DNA of 35,413 bases from Angelakisella sp. (GTDB lineage Bacteria > Bacillota > Clostridia > Oscillospirales > Ruminococcaceae), in NCBI GenBank assembly GCA_020024555.1, contig JAHHTQ010000022.1, forward strand, positions 1-35,413, read 5' to 3'. Of the stretch, positions 25,097 through 32,965 are shown in pieces; position 1 is the first letter of the stretch, and each line of letters starts with the position of its first letter. A program made the position numbers and the translations under genes. Under the pieces are notes generated by a model, which had not been told where the DNA came from, did not search any database, and saw nothing but the letters and a program-made list of their open reading frames with translations.

Positions 25097-26350
25097 ATGG
25101 CTAAAAATTTTAAAAGAAGTAATTTAAGTTTTTTTTTACTGAATGGGTTTGCATACGCGTCCTATTGTTCGCTGTTTACTTTTACATTGACAATATTGTT
25201 GGAGTATAACTTTACGACAATAGAATGTGGAATAATAACAACTGCGCAATCCATAGTGCTTATGTGTGTTTTGCCACTGTATGGATATATTATGGATAAC
25301 TTTATATCTGCAAAAAAGACTACTATAATAATATTTGTCTGTGGGTTAATAGCCACGTTGCCTTTGCCGATTACCCTTAAAATGAGTTTTCCTGTGGTGC
25401 TTTTGCATTTTATAATACTATCGTTTTTTATATTTTGTTCAGGAGCTATTCTTGATACATGGGCAGTGGAAATTATAAATAAAACACGTGGTATGGACTA
25501 TGCGATTGTGCGTGGCGGTGGCTCTGTATTCTATGCTGTTGCATCTTTCTTTTGCGGATTGGTTATTGTTCCTTTTGGTGTAGAGGCAATTATATTTATA
25601 CACATTGTTTGTACTGTATGTACGATAATTCTTGCGTGCTATTTACCTGACTCGCAAAAGGTAGACAGCGATTTTCCGGAGATGGAAAGCGAAGAAAAAA
25701 GCGCGCAAAAGGTGAATTTTTTACAAGCTGCAAAATATTTATTCGGAAATAAAGATTTCGTAAGACTTCTTATCTGTGTTTGTTTATTTTTGTTTGCCCT
25801 GCGTCCGACGTCTACGTATCTGCCAATATTATTAAATAATGTAGGCGGAGACGGTACGGTATTCGGTATTTCACAGTTTATTTCAGCTTTGTTTGAAGCT
25901 GTTGTTATGATTTTTGTAACACAATTTATTGCGCGCGGTATGTCAAAGGAGCTTTGCCTTTCACTTGGTTGGGGAATACTCGCTATACGTATGATGATAT
26001 TTTTTGTGACGGATAATATATATATTATTCTATTTACACAAATAATTCAGTCAATAGGCTATGGGTTACAGCTTAGAGCCTATGCTGAGTATACAGTATC
26101 AATAGTTGAAAGAAAATACAGAGCAACGGCAATTACGCTTCTTGCGTCTATTTCAAACGGTGTGGGAACAGTTTTCGGAAATTATATAGGAGCGGAATTA
26201 ATAGACAGACTGGGAGCGCTTACGTTTACCGCTATCTGTACTGTTATTATGGTAATGGCATCATTATTGTTTATTCCACCAACCGTTAAAGCAATAAGAA
26301 AAAGACGGGCAGAAGTATACAGTAATCTTATACAAAATAATAAAATTTAA
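25097..26350 (+). CDS. Major facilitator superfamily transporter
   Basis: A 417-residue polytopic protein with about 12 hydrophobic spans in two halves, separated by a charged cytosolic loop near residues 194-213 (DSQKVDSDFPEMESEEKSAQ). The first inter-helix loop has the MFS-like PLYGYIMDNF. The shape is nearest the LacY/nucleoside-symporter-like MFS_1 groups; the substrate cannot be read from sequence. A single base separates it from the upstream YbjQ-like stop, so translation is probably coupled. A strong terminator follows. Confidence 0.85.
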   Translation: MAKNFKRSNLSFFLLNGFAYASYCSLFTFTLTILLEYNFTTIECGIITTAQSIVLMCVLPLYGYIMDNFISAKKTTIIIFVCGLIATLPLPITLKMSFPVVLLHFIILSFFIFCSGAILDTWAVEIINKTRGMDYAIVRGGGSVFYAVASFFCGLVIVPFGVEAIIFIHIVCTVCTIILACYLPDSQKVDSDFPEMESEEKSAQKVNFLQAAKYLFGNKDFVRLLICVCLFLFALRPTSTYLPILLNNVGGDGTVFGISQFISALFEAVVMIFVTQFIARGMSKELCLSLGWGILAIRMMIFFVTDNIYIILFTQIIQSIGYGLQLRAYAEYTVSIVERKYRATAITLLASISNGVGTVFGNYIGAELIDRLGALTFTAICTVIMVMASLLFIPPTVKAIRKRRAEVYSNLIQNNKI

Positions 26351-26392
26351 AAAAAGTCTTGTATCTGTTGAAGTCAGATACAAGACTTTTTT
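26349..26392 (+). terminator. Terminator after the MFS gene
   Basis: GTCTTGTATCTG pairs perfectly with CAGATACAAGAC across a 7-base loop, with A tracts before and a T6 run after. Confidence 0.95.
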
Positions 26393-26457
26393 GATAGAAA
26401 AATATCCACAATTCGCCTTCAAAAATGCGGTTGCGCGTCAAAAGCGTTCCATTTTCT

Positions 26458-26549
26458 GCGGAAAACGTCTTAGGCTCTGCCTAAGAACCGCAATTTTTTG
26501 AAAAAAATTGAGTAAAACTTTTATAGACTTCGTCATTGTGATGAATGAC
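26458..26549. repeat. Multi-hairpin intergenic element, possible dispersed repeat
   Basis: Three consecutive palindromes: GCGG...TCTTAGGC-TCT-GCCTAAGA...CCGC (26458-26491), AATTTTTT-G-AAAAAAATT (26492-26509) and GTCATT-GTGATG-AATGAC (26532-26549). Its base composition is higher in GC than the flanks. It lies between the convergent MFS and TOPRIM genes and may serve as the leftward terminator, but its layout looks like a repeated intergenic unit of Clostridia. Only one copy is in the window. Confidence 0.45.
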
Positions 26550-26584
26550 TATACTTTTTTTTACACGCTTAGATAATTTTTTAT

Positions 26585-27211
26585 TTAATCATTGTTTTCT
26601 TTTTTTATATTTTCTATCATTTTTGTTAAATCTTCTTTTGTGATATACCGTGACAGAACTTTACACATAGCAGAACTGCTTATTTTTTGAGGTAAGTCAA
26701 GTTTTCTTAAAACTTCTCTACGCAAAAAACTACTGTTTTCTTGTCCGCTAAGTCCCATTTCATATAAAAAAACAGGCGTTATGTCGTTACTTTGGACTGT
26801 ATTTTTTTGGTTTATTATATTATCGTTGAAGATACCCGCTTTTTTAAATGCTTTTAACAGAATTTCTGTATCTATGCCCTCAACACCCAAAAAACCTTCT
26901 GCCGACGGCGATATTTTTCTGCGTTCCTTTCCGAAAATTTCGGGTATGTATATATGTATGATTTGCTTTTGCGGAACAAGTCCGCCAAGAAATCCCCTTA
27001 TTTTAAAACCTGCCGAATCACTGTCGGTTAAAAGTATAAGTTTGGTTTTGCCTGCAAGTGATTGAATAAGTTTTTGCTTTTCTTTATCTTTAAAAACAGA
27101 AAAACCTCCGGTTATATATATATCAGCGTCAATAATGGAGGAGAGCTTAATTTTGTCATATTTACCCTCGACTATAATGGGGTAAGGAACTTTTATTTTT
27201 TCTAGCGCCAT
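26585..27211 (-). CDS. TOPRIM-domain protein (RNase M5/DUF4093-like)
   Basis: A 208-residue protein with an N-terminal TOPRIM domain: PIIVEGKYDK (Glu15 as the conserved acidic residue), then LLTDSDSAGFKIR with the DxD pair Asp63/Asp65, the metal-binding layout of primases, topoisomerases and RNase M5. The ~90 C-terminal residues match the DUF4093-type tail seen with this domain in Clostridia. It could process RNA or DNA; the specific substrate is unknown, and true RNase M5 (rnmV) is one possibility. It overlaps the end of holA by 10 bases, with its GGAGG site inside holA, so it is translationally coupled to it. Confidence 0.8.
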   Translation of the reverse strand: MALEKIKVPYPIIVEGKYDKIKLSSIIDADIYITGGFSVFKDKEKQKLIQSLAGKTKLILLTDSDSAGFKIRGFLGGLVPQKQIIHIYIPEIFGKERRKISPSAEGFLGVEGIDTEILLKAFKKAGIFNDNIINQKNTVQSNDITPVFLYEMGLSGQENSSFLRREVLRKLDLPQKISSSAMCKVLSRYITKEDLTKMIENIKKENND

Positions 27212-28275
27212 TTTTGCTCTGCCTCCGTAAAGATAATATATATTTCAGTTAAAAGTGTTTCCATTAAAATTTCTGAATTTGTTCCGCCGGTTTTCATTTT
27301 TGAGTCAAATTCTATATTTTTTTCTATTGCCTTAAATAGCTTATCAGCCGGAATGTTATTTGTCATATTCCATAATTTTGTAATACGGTAGGCTGTTCCG
27401 CCGAAATATCCCAAATCCTTGCAAGTCTCATCTTTGGTTTTGCCGCTTTTTTTTGCAAGCGCCACTTTGTATAAATCCGATAGTGTCATAGACAGTACAT
27501 AGGATATACTTTCAGGTGTCTGCTTGTAAAAATATAAATTTTGCAGTTCTGACAGCGCAGAACCAAGGTTTTTTTGGAGAAGTTTATCGCACATATTGAA
27601 TACATTGGCATTTATAACAGGAGCAACAAGCAAATTTATAGCATCTTTTGTTATATCCCCGTTTCCAACATAAAAAGTAAGTTTTTCAAGTTCATTCAGT
27701 GCGCGGACAAGATCATTTTCACAGTAATCCGCAAGTAAATTTGCATCGGCTGAGGATATTCTCGTTCCTTTTTTTATTGCTGTGTTACTGATTATTCGTA
27801 CAAAATCACTGCGGGTAGGCGTATTCATTTGGCAGCAAATACCGTTTTTATCACATAGACTGATTATTTTTTTTGCGCGCGCGGTTTCCCCTTTTTTTAT
27901 GGAAAACTCAACAGTACGTACAGTTATGATAACTGTTACACAGGGCATTAAATTATCAAGAAGCGCTTCAAGTTTTTCAAAGTTTGTCTTGTCTATTTTG
28001 TCTTTGCTTATGTCCAAATCGTCTATAACAAGGATTTTTCTGTCATTCATAAACGGTATGGACAGAGTAAAATCTTGCAAAGTACCCATATCTTGCGATA
28101 CTCTGCCATCAACCTGCAAAAGATTAAATTCCGGATACGGAACATCGCATAGTTTCAGTATCTTGTTCTTGTAACGTGTAATATTGTAGCTGTCATCACC
28201 GTATATTAAAAAAACTTTTGGAATTTCATTATTGCGTAAGTATTCATCAAAAAGTTTTGTTCCAACAATTTCCAT
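27202..28275 (-). CDS. holA: DNA polymerase III delta subunit
   Basis: Clamp-loader subunit that opens the beta clamp. 357 residues with the usual start PKVFLIYGDDSYNITRYKNKIL, the KILVIDDLDISKDK region, and the C-terminal helical bundle. ATG 28275 sits 6 bases from AAAGGTG; a GTG at 28284 overlaps that site and was not chosen. It is followed by, and overlaps, the TOPRIM gene. comEC, often upstream of holA in Firmicutes, is not here. Confidence 0.92.
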   Translation of the reverse strand: MEIVGTKLFDEYLRNNEIPKVFLIYGDDSYNITRYKNKILKLCDVPYPEFNLLQVDGRVSQDMGTLQDFTLSIPFMNDRKILVIDDLDISKDKIDKTNFEKLEALLDNLMPCVTVIITVRTVEFSIKKGETARAKKIISLCDKNGICCQMNTPTRSDFVRIISNTAIKKGTRISSADANLLADYCENDLVRALNELEKLTFYVGNGDITKDAINLLVAPVINANVFNMCDKLLQKNLGSALSELQNLYFYKQTPESISYVLSMTLSDLYKVALAKKSGKTKDETCKDLGYFGGTAYRITKLWNMTNNIPADKLFKAIEKNIEFDSKMKTGGTNSEILMETLLTEIYIIFTEAEQKWR

Positions 28276-28315
28276 AAACTTCACCTTTATTTTTTAATAA
28301 GATATTACAGTTACT

Positions 28316-28344
28316 ATTATACAATAAAAACATAAATAAAACAA
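28316..28344 (-). promoter_or_regulatory. Promoter for holA
   Basis: Minus strand TTGTTT (28344-28339), 17 bases, TATAAT (28321-28316), with a predicted start near 28309 and a ~35-base leader. Confidence 0.65.
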
Positions 28345-28380
28345 AGTAATTTTGAATTGATAAAAAGTAAAGACAGACAG

Positions 28381-28426
28381 AAAAAACTCACTTGCGACAA
28401 AATATGTGGTATTTGTGGCAAGTGAG
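28381..28426 (-). terminator. Terminator of the secreted anchored-protein gene
   Basis: CTCACTTGC (28387-28395) pairs with GCAAGTGAG (28418-28426). Read leftward, the stem is followed by a T6 run (28386-28381). Inner ACAAA/TTTGT pairs extend the stem. Confidence 0.9.
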
Positions 28427-28435
28427 TGATATTTA

Positions 28436-29620
28436 TTATTTCTTTTTACGTTTAAATATTATCGGTTTTGAAGAATGCTTTTTTGCAAAAATAAGCGAAG
28501 ATGTGGCAATAGATATAACAGTTATACAAGAAATAGCGGTTATGGCTATTGATACAATGCTTTTAAATGGGTTCGGTTGCGGTGGATATCCGCCTGTCGA
28601 CGGGTTTAGCGTAGGAACGTAAGTACCATTGTTATTTTGCTCATCAAGAGGCTTATTGTATTTATTTATCCAGTATTCTTCATCTTCCGGAGAATATAGA
28701 GGCTCTTTATTATTGGAATTTGAAGAATTTGTGGCATACAGCGGTTCATCTGATATTATAAAGTTTTTTGCAGTTGTAAGTTGTATTTTCCATGCTTTTA
28801 AACTGTCATCATAAGTCATATCATTTTGTCCTAGCCGTCTTAATGAGCCACTTGTGTTTTGATATATATAATCGTTTTTATCGGCGTATAGGTAAAGAGT
28901 CATAGTAGAAGGAAGTTTTCTGTCGCCTAAGTTTACTGCCCATATATATGCGCTTGGATTTAAACTTGAAAAGGAAGGATTTACATAATCATCAAAATAT
29001 AAAAATCCACGTTGTCCGTCGAATACCCTCATTTTTCCTGTGGCGTTACTGGTATAATCTATTGTTATATCTCCGTAACTGCTGCCTGTGCTGTTAAATT
29101 TTACAAATTTATTTTCATTTGATATAAGGCTTATATAAGTTCCTTCTCTGTCAAAATCAATAATTTCGGGAGTAGCGCCGACAGTAAGCTCCAATGTGCC
29201 TTGGTAGACGTATATATCACCGCTTTTTGCAAGGTATGTACCGTCATCGGCGCGAATAGAACGAATACAGCGTAAGCTCAAATGTGAAAGTATGACATTC
29301 GGGGAATTTGGGGCAACTGTGTTTTCGTTTCCGCCCATAACTATTTCAACTTCTTCTTTTCTGCCGTTTACCCGTACGTCTTTTACAAGGTTTCCGCCTC
29401 TGGCAAAAGATTTTCGGTAAACAGTAAAGTGTGACGTATCGAGAGGCACATATTCATTTAAAATAATACCTTCATCGGTAACAAACATATCTTTTGTAAG
29501 GGATATTGTATCACCCGGATTTAATGTTTCGGAATAACCATAGTCATAGGCGCTTACCGTAAATATCATAAGTGATAACATTACTGTTAAAGATAAAATA
29601 AAAGATAACCATTTTTTCAT
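28436..29620 (-). CDS. Secreted protein with C-terminal membrane anchor, unknown function
   Basis: Not recognised. An N-terminal signal peptide (MKKWLSFILSLTVMLSLMIF, cleavage likely after VSA) leads to a ~270-residue beta-rich domain with repeated Gly/Asp/Tyr segments. A Asn/Ser/Pro-rich linker follows (~295-355), then a hydrophobic stretch (~358-380) and a basic tail ending RKKK. This is a type I membrane topology with the body outside the cell. ATG 29620 is used; the open frame begins at a TTG at 29632 that abuts the AAAGG site. It has its own promoter and terminator. The lack of LPxTG means it is not an obvious sortase substrate. Confidence 0.75.
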   Translation of the reverse strand: MKKWLSFILSLTVMLSLMIFTVSAYDYGYSETLNPGDTISLTKDMFVTDEGIILNEYVPLDTSHFTVYRKSFARGGNLVKDVRVNGRKEEVEIVMGGNENTVAPNSPNVILSHLSLRCIRSIRADDGTYLAKSGDIYVYQGTLELTVGATPEIIDFDREGTYISLISNENKFVKFNSTGSSYGDITIDYTSNATGKMRVFDGQRGFLYFDDYVNPSFSSLNPSAYIWAVNLGDRKLPSTMTLYLYADKNDYIYQNTSGSLRRLGQNDMTYDDSLKAWKIQLTTAKNFIISDEPLYATNSSNSNNKEPLYSPEDEEYWINKYNKPLDEQNNNGTYVPTLNPSTGGYPPQPNPFKSIVSIAITAISCITVISIATSSLIFAKKHSSKPIIFKRKKK

Positions 29621-29682
29621 TATTATTACCAACCTTTATTCATAAAATATAAATTTATATTACTGAAAACTATCTACATATT

Positions 29683-29710
29683 ATTATACTATATTTTTAT
29701 TTATAAGCAA
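29683..29710 (-). promoter_or_regulatory. Promoter for the secreted anchored-protein gene
   Basis: Minus strand TTGCTT (29710-29705), 16 bases, TATAAT (29688-29683). It gives a ~55-base leader. Confidence 0.6.
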
Positions 29711-29843
29711 ATGAAAAATAATAAATATTTATTATTTTTGGTAAATTTGTTATTATATTGTTTATATTAAGAGTTTAAGTATATTTTTTGATATATTAAT
29801 CAAAAAATTTATAAAAATATTATTAAAGTTATCAAATGTGTAC

Positions 29844-29872
29844 TTGACAATAAAAATATAATTTGTTATCAT
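29844..29872 (+). promoter_or_regulatory. Promoter of the rpsF-ssb-rpsR operon
   Basis: TTGACA (29844-29849), 17 bases, TATCAT (29867-29872). The start is predicted near 29879, leaving a ~100-base leader. The remainder of the 29621-29981 gap is A/T-rich with nothing else recognised. Confidence 0.75.
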
Positions 29873-29878
29873 ACAAAG

Positions 29879-29981
29879 TATGTTATGTCTATAATTATGC
29901 ACAGGATAGTTATATAGACTTAACTCCTTACTCTATCCATAACGAGAGATAGGGTCTAAAGTCCATAAGGAGGTGTAATGA
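29879..29981 (+). promoter_or_regulatory. Structured rpsF leader with anti-Shine-Dalgarno pairing
   Basis: CTCCTTA (29924-29930) is exactly complementary to TAAGGAG (29966-29972), the rpsF ribosome binding site. In between, CTATC (29933-29937) pairs with GATAG (29948-29952), and GACTT (29917-29921) with AAGTC (29959-29963). S6:S18-binding autoregulatory leaders upstream of rpsF are known in many bacteria; the position and the masking of the site fit that, though the family's conserved bulge was not confirmed by eye. Confidence 0.6.
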
Positions 29982-30269
29982 ATGAATAAAATGAACAAAT
30001 ATGAGACAATAATGGTTGTTTCCGTAAAAAATGGTGATGAAGCTGCTAATAGCGTTATTGAAAAATTCAAAGCTCTTATTGCTGAAAACGGTACAATTGA
30101 ATCAGTTGATGATTGGGGCAAAAAGAGACTTGCTTATGACATCAATTATGAGTCAGAAGGTCACTATGTTTTGATTAACTTTGAATCAAAACCAGAGTTC
30201 ACAGCTGAACTTGACCGTGTATACAAAATTACAGAAGGCTTACTACGTTCAATAATTGTAGCTAAATAA
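29982..30269 (+). CDS. rpsF: 30S ribosomal protein S6
   Basis: Small-subunit protein that pairs with S18 on the platform of the 30S subunit. 95 residues beginning MNKMNKYETIMVV, with the family blocks SVDDWGKKRLAYDINYESEGHY and YKITEGLLRSIIVAK. ATG 29982 is 6 bases after AGGAGGTG; an out-of-frame ATG at 29978 leads to an immediate stop. It is the first gene of the standard rpsF-ssb-rpsR operon. Confidence 0.98.
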   Translation: MNKMNKYETIMVVSVKNGDEAANSVIEKFKALIAENGTIESVDDWGKKRLAYDINYESEGHYVLINFESKPEFTAELDRVYKITEGLLRSIIVAK

Positions 30270-30287
30270 TCATTGGAGGGATAGTTT

Positions 30288-30731
30288 ATGTATAACAGAG
30301 CTATTTTAGTAGGTAGATTGACAGCTGATCCTGAACTTAAACAAACACCGAGCGGCGTGCATGTAACTAGTTTTACTGTTGCATGTGACCGTAGATTTTC
30401 AAAAGACGGCGAGAGAAAAGCTGATTTTATCAATATAGTATCATGGAGACAACAAGCAGAGTTTGTTTGCAAGTATTTCCATAAAGGTGACGCTATCGGT
30501 ATAGAAGGCAGTATTCAAACACGTAATTATGACGACAAAAACGGTGTTAAACATTACGTTACAGAGATATTTACAGACAATGTATTTTTTGTTGGAGGTA
30601 AAAGCAGTGGCGGAAACAATAATTCCGTACCTGTTACAACAGCTTATAATGACACTCCACCTGCTCAATATTCCAATGGCACAGTAGGAGATTTTGTAGA
30701 GACGGATTCTGATGAGGATATTCCTTTTTGA
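30288..30731 (+). CDS. ssb: Single-stranded DNA-binding protein
   Basis: Homotetrameric ssDNA-binding protein of replication and repair. 147 residues: the OB-fold spans ~1-105 (MYNRAILVGRLTADPELKQTP, FINIVSWRQQAEFVCKYFHKG), then a flexible Gly/Asn/Thr-rich linker and the acidic partner-binding tip ending DEDIPF. GGAGGG precedes the ATG. It sits between rpsF and rpsR as in most Firmicutes. Confidence 0.98.
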   Translation: MYNRAILVGRLTADPELKQTPSGVHVTSFTVACDRRFSKDGERKADFINIVSWRQQAEFVCKYFHKGDAIGIEGSIQTRNYDDKNGVKHYVTEIFTDNVFFVGGKSSGGNNNSVPVTTAYNDTPPAQYSNGTVGDFVETDSDEDIPF

Positions 30732-30789
30732 TTTAATTTAAGCTGAAACAAAAATCCCTATCACATTTTATAAAGGAGGAAAAATCACA

Positions 30790-31032
30790 ATGGAACATAA
30801 CAATGAAAAACCACGTGACAGAAAGCCAAGAAGAAAAGTTTGTGCTTTTTGCGCTGATAAAGTAGAAGAAATAGATTACAAAGATGTTGCTAAACTTCGC
30901 AGATACCTTTCAGAGAGAGCTAAAATAGTTCCTCGTCGTGTTACAGGTACTTGCGCAAAACATCAACGTCAACTAACAACAGCTATCAAACGCGCTAGAC
31001 ACCTAGCTCTACTACCATACGTTAGTGACTGA
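30790..31032 (+). CDS. rpsR: 30S ribosomal protein S18
   Basis: 80 residues; KVCAFCADKVEEIDYKDV near the start and IVPRRVTGTCAKHQRQL in the core are diagnostic. It binds S6 on the 30S platform. The CAFC pair near residue 19 and a later Cys make it the Cys-containing form. AAAGGAGG precedes the ATG. It is the last gene of the operon, followed by a terminator. Confidence 0.98.
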   Translation: MEHNNEKPRDRKPRRKVCAFCADKVEEIDYKDVAKLRRYLSERAKIVPRRVTGTCAKHQRQLTTAIKRARHLALLPYVSD

Positions 31033-31055
31033 TTAAATAAAAATAAGTTTTTATT

Positions 31056-31092
31056 ATCTCTATCATTCCTGTGAAATGATAGAGATTTTTTT
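31056..31092 (+). terminator. Terminator of the rpsF operon
   Basis: ATCTCTATCATT (31056-31067) pairs with AATGATAGAGAT (31075-31086), followed by a T run to 31092. Confidence 0.93.
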
Positions 31093-31138
31093 AATTTAAA
31101 GTATTTTTTATATAATGAAAATAATTCTGTTTTTGTAA

Positions 31139-31167
31139 TTGCAGTTATTTTTAAAACAGGTTATAAT
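31139..31167 (+). promoter_or_regulatory. Promoter for the dCMP deaminase operon
   Basis: TTGCAG (31139-31144), 17 bases, TATAAT (31162-31167). The start is predicted near 31174. Confidence 0.65.
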
Positions 31168-31223
31168 ATCTAGTATAAAATAATTTTTGATTTGTTATTT
31201 GGAATAGGAGAAATATATAATAT

Positions 31224-31676
31224 ATGGAAAAAACAAGAATTTCATGGGACGAATATTTTATGAAAATGGCGCACCTAGCGGCAGAAAGAGCCACTTGCAC
31301 ACGTAGACAAGTGGGCGCTGTATTGGTGCTGGACAATAGGGTAATTGCAACAGGCTATAACGGAGCATGTCGAAATACTGTGGATTGTTTGGAATTGGGC
31401 TGTTTGCGAGATGAACTGAAAATACCCAGTGGGACACGTCACGAGATATGTAGGGCGGTGCACGCTGAACAAAATGCTATTATACAGGCAGCGGTACAGG
31501 GAAGCTCAACAAGGGGAGCAACACTGTATTGTACGCATACGCCTTGTATTTTGTGCGCAAAAATGATAGTCAATGCGCAAATAGCAAGATGTGTGCTTGA
31601 TGAACAATATTCAGAAAATGAATATGAGAAACTTTTTAAAGAAGCCGGTATTGAAGTTACCTATTTCAGAGAATAA
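31224..31676 (+). CDS. dCMP deaminase (ComEB-type)
   Basis: Zinc-dependent deamination of dCMP to dUMP, feeding thymidylate synthesis. 150 residues with the cytidine/deoxycytidylate deaminase signature: zinc ligand His80 and proton donor Glu82 in VHAEQNAI, and Cys108/Cys111 in TPCILC. The insert between residues 44 and 75 (CRNTVDCLELGCLRDE) is typical of dCMP deaminases, including extra Cys/His for a second zinc site. In Bacillus the homologue lies in the competence operon as comEB; here it leads a different set of genes. The ribosome binding site AGGAG is 13 bases from the ATG, slightly long. Confidence 0.93.
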   Translation: MEKTRISWDEYFMKMAHLAAERATCTRRQVGAVLVLDNRVIATGYNGACRNTVDCLELGCLRDELKIPSGTRHEICRAVHAEQNAIIQAAVQGSSTRGATLYCTHTPCILCAKMIVNAQIARCVLDEQYSENEYEKLFKEAGIEVTYFRE

Positions 31677-31710
31677 TATTAAAATTTTTATAAAAAACGG
31701 AGGAAAATAT

Positions 31711-31962
31711 ATGGAAGAATATAGATATGACACCCAACTTTTAATTGATGTGAAAGATGCTGATGAAGATGAAATATATGATAATATCGTAAAAAACTTT
31801 GATGGTGATTGTCTTTTGGTTGTGGCAGATGAAGAAGTTGTTAAATTGCACTATCATACAAATGAACCTTGGAAAATTTTGGAGTATTGCGCCGATATAG
31901 GCGAAATATATGATATAGTAATTGAAGATATGAATAGGCAGGCAAGAGGTTTAAAAGGTTAA
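31711..31962 (+). CDS. Stand-alone FakA/DAK C-terminal-like domain
   Basis: An 83-residue protein that reads as one segment of the fatty-acid kinase FakA C-terminal domain (Fak1C/DhaK-like): YDTQLLIDVKDADEDEIYDNI, then DCLLVVADEEVVKLHYHTNEPWKILEY (usual DSLVVVGDDDLVKVHVHTNDPGKVLEY) and GEIYDIVIEDM. The kinase and middle domains are absent. GGAGG precedes ATG 31711, and the flanking sequence shows no remnant of the missing part, so it looks like a real small gene rather than a decayed one. A role in lipid or nucleotide metabolism is unproven. It lies 34 bases after dCMP deaminase. Confidence 0.7.
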   Translation: MEEYRYDTQLLIDVKDADEDEIYDNIVKNFDGDCLLVVADEEVVKLHYHTNEPWKILEYCADIGEIYDIVIEDMNRQARGLKG

Positions 31963-32041
31963 TATTTTAAAAAATCAAAAACAATCTCTAAGATTTTTAT
32001 ATTGTCGGAATTTTAAATAATAAAAATTAGGAGTAGGGATA

Positions 32042-32344
32042 ATGAATGATTGTATTATATCAATTTTAATAAAAAATCCTAAATTATTATATAAAACAAA
32101 GTATACAGATGATGTATACTTAAAAGTTCTTTCTTATAATGGCTTAGTTTTAAAATATATAAACGAACAAACACAAGAAATGTGTGATGTGGCAGTTAAA
32201 CAAAATTGTTGGGCTTTAAAATATGCGAAATATAAGACAGAAGAAATATGTTTGCAGGCAATATTACAAGATAAGTCGGCATTGATGTATGTAAATTCAG
32301 AATTAAAAGAGATAGTAGAAAAAAGATACAGAAAATGTATATAG
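32042..32344 (+). CDS. DUF4116-like repeat protein
   Basis: A 100-residue protein of unknown function. Residues ~22-90 contain two to three copies of a ~24-residue helical unit of DUF4116 type: DDVYLKVLSYNGLVLKYINEQ, then CDVAVKQNCWALKYAKYKT, then CLQAILQDKSALMYVNSEL. Similar repeats are found mostly in uncharacterised proteins. AGGAG lies before ATG 32042. It follows the FakA-like gene by 79 bases with no clear terminator between. Confidence 0.6.
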   Translation: MNDCIISILIKNPKLLYKTKYTDDVYLKVLSYNGLVLKYINEQTQEMCDVAVKQNCWALKYAKYKTEEICLQAILQDKSALMYVNSELKEIVEKRYRKCI

Positions 32345-32402
32345 ATTGTTATTTTGACAAAAACAGTAGTTATAGTAGTTATACAAATAGGAGATGGTTT
32401 TT

Positions 32403-32948
32403 ATGGTTACAGATATATTGCAAGCGATTCAAGAGGCAAAAAAGAATAATAACCTTATTTCACTGTATCGTGATGACTTGCAAGTTACAGACTATACAGG
32501 GTTTATTACAAATATAGGAAAAGACTTGATTATTCTGCAAAGGGAAAATGATTTCAGCCTTGACGGATATGTGGCTATAAAGCTAGATGATATAACATAT
32601 ACGGAAATTATTGACGATAATAAATTTATTCGTAAAATAATATCAGGAGAAAAATTGTCGCAAAATGTAACACCGCCAAAACTTACAAATGCCGATAGTT
32701 TTCAAAGTCTATTTTCCGGAATACTTGCAACTTTTGGCGGTTGGCTTACGGTTGAAGTTGTATCCCCTGACGGACAGGGATTTTTCTTGGGAACAATTAC
32801 ACGTATGGACAGCAACTATATGTATATGAAACAGGTTGACGCAATGGGAGTTTGGAACAAAGAAGAAACCACTATTCCACTGCAAGATATAGTGACTGTT
32901 ACGTTTGGCGGCAGATATGTTGAAATATACAGAAAATATGTGAAGTAA
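32403..32948 (+). CDS. Protein with two diverged small-barrel domains, unknown function
   Basis: Not recognised at family level. The 181 residues hold two similar halves. One is DLQVTDYTGFITNIGKDLIIL...DGYVAIKLDDITYTE (~25-65). The other is EVVSPDGQGFFLGTITRMDSNYMYM...TTIPLQDIVTVTFGGRYVEIY (~115-178). Each follows the strand order of a small SH3/Sm-like barrel ending in an IxLxDI strand. This suggests internal duplication. ATG 32403 is 9 bases from AGGAG; a nearer ATG at 32394 abuts the site. It sits 17 bases upstream of rlmH, probably in one transcript. Confidence 0.6.
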   Translation: MVTDILQAIQEAKKNNNLISLYRDDLQVTDYTGFITNIGKDLIILQRENDFSLDGYVAIKLDDITYTEIIDDNKFIRKIISGEKLSQNVTPPKLTNADSFQSLFSGILATFGGWLTVEVVSPDGQGFFLGTITRMDSNYMYMKQVDAMGVWNKEETTIPLQDIVTVTFGGRYVEIYRKYVK

Positions 32949-32965
32949 TAGGGAAACATAAGTTA

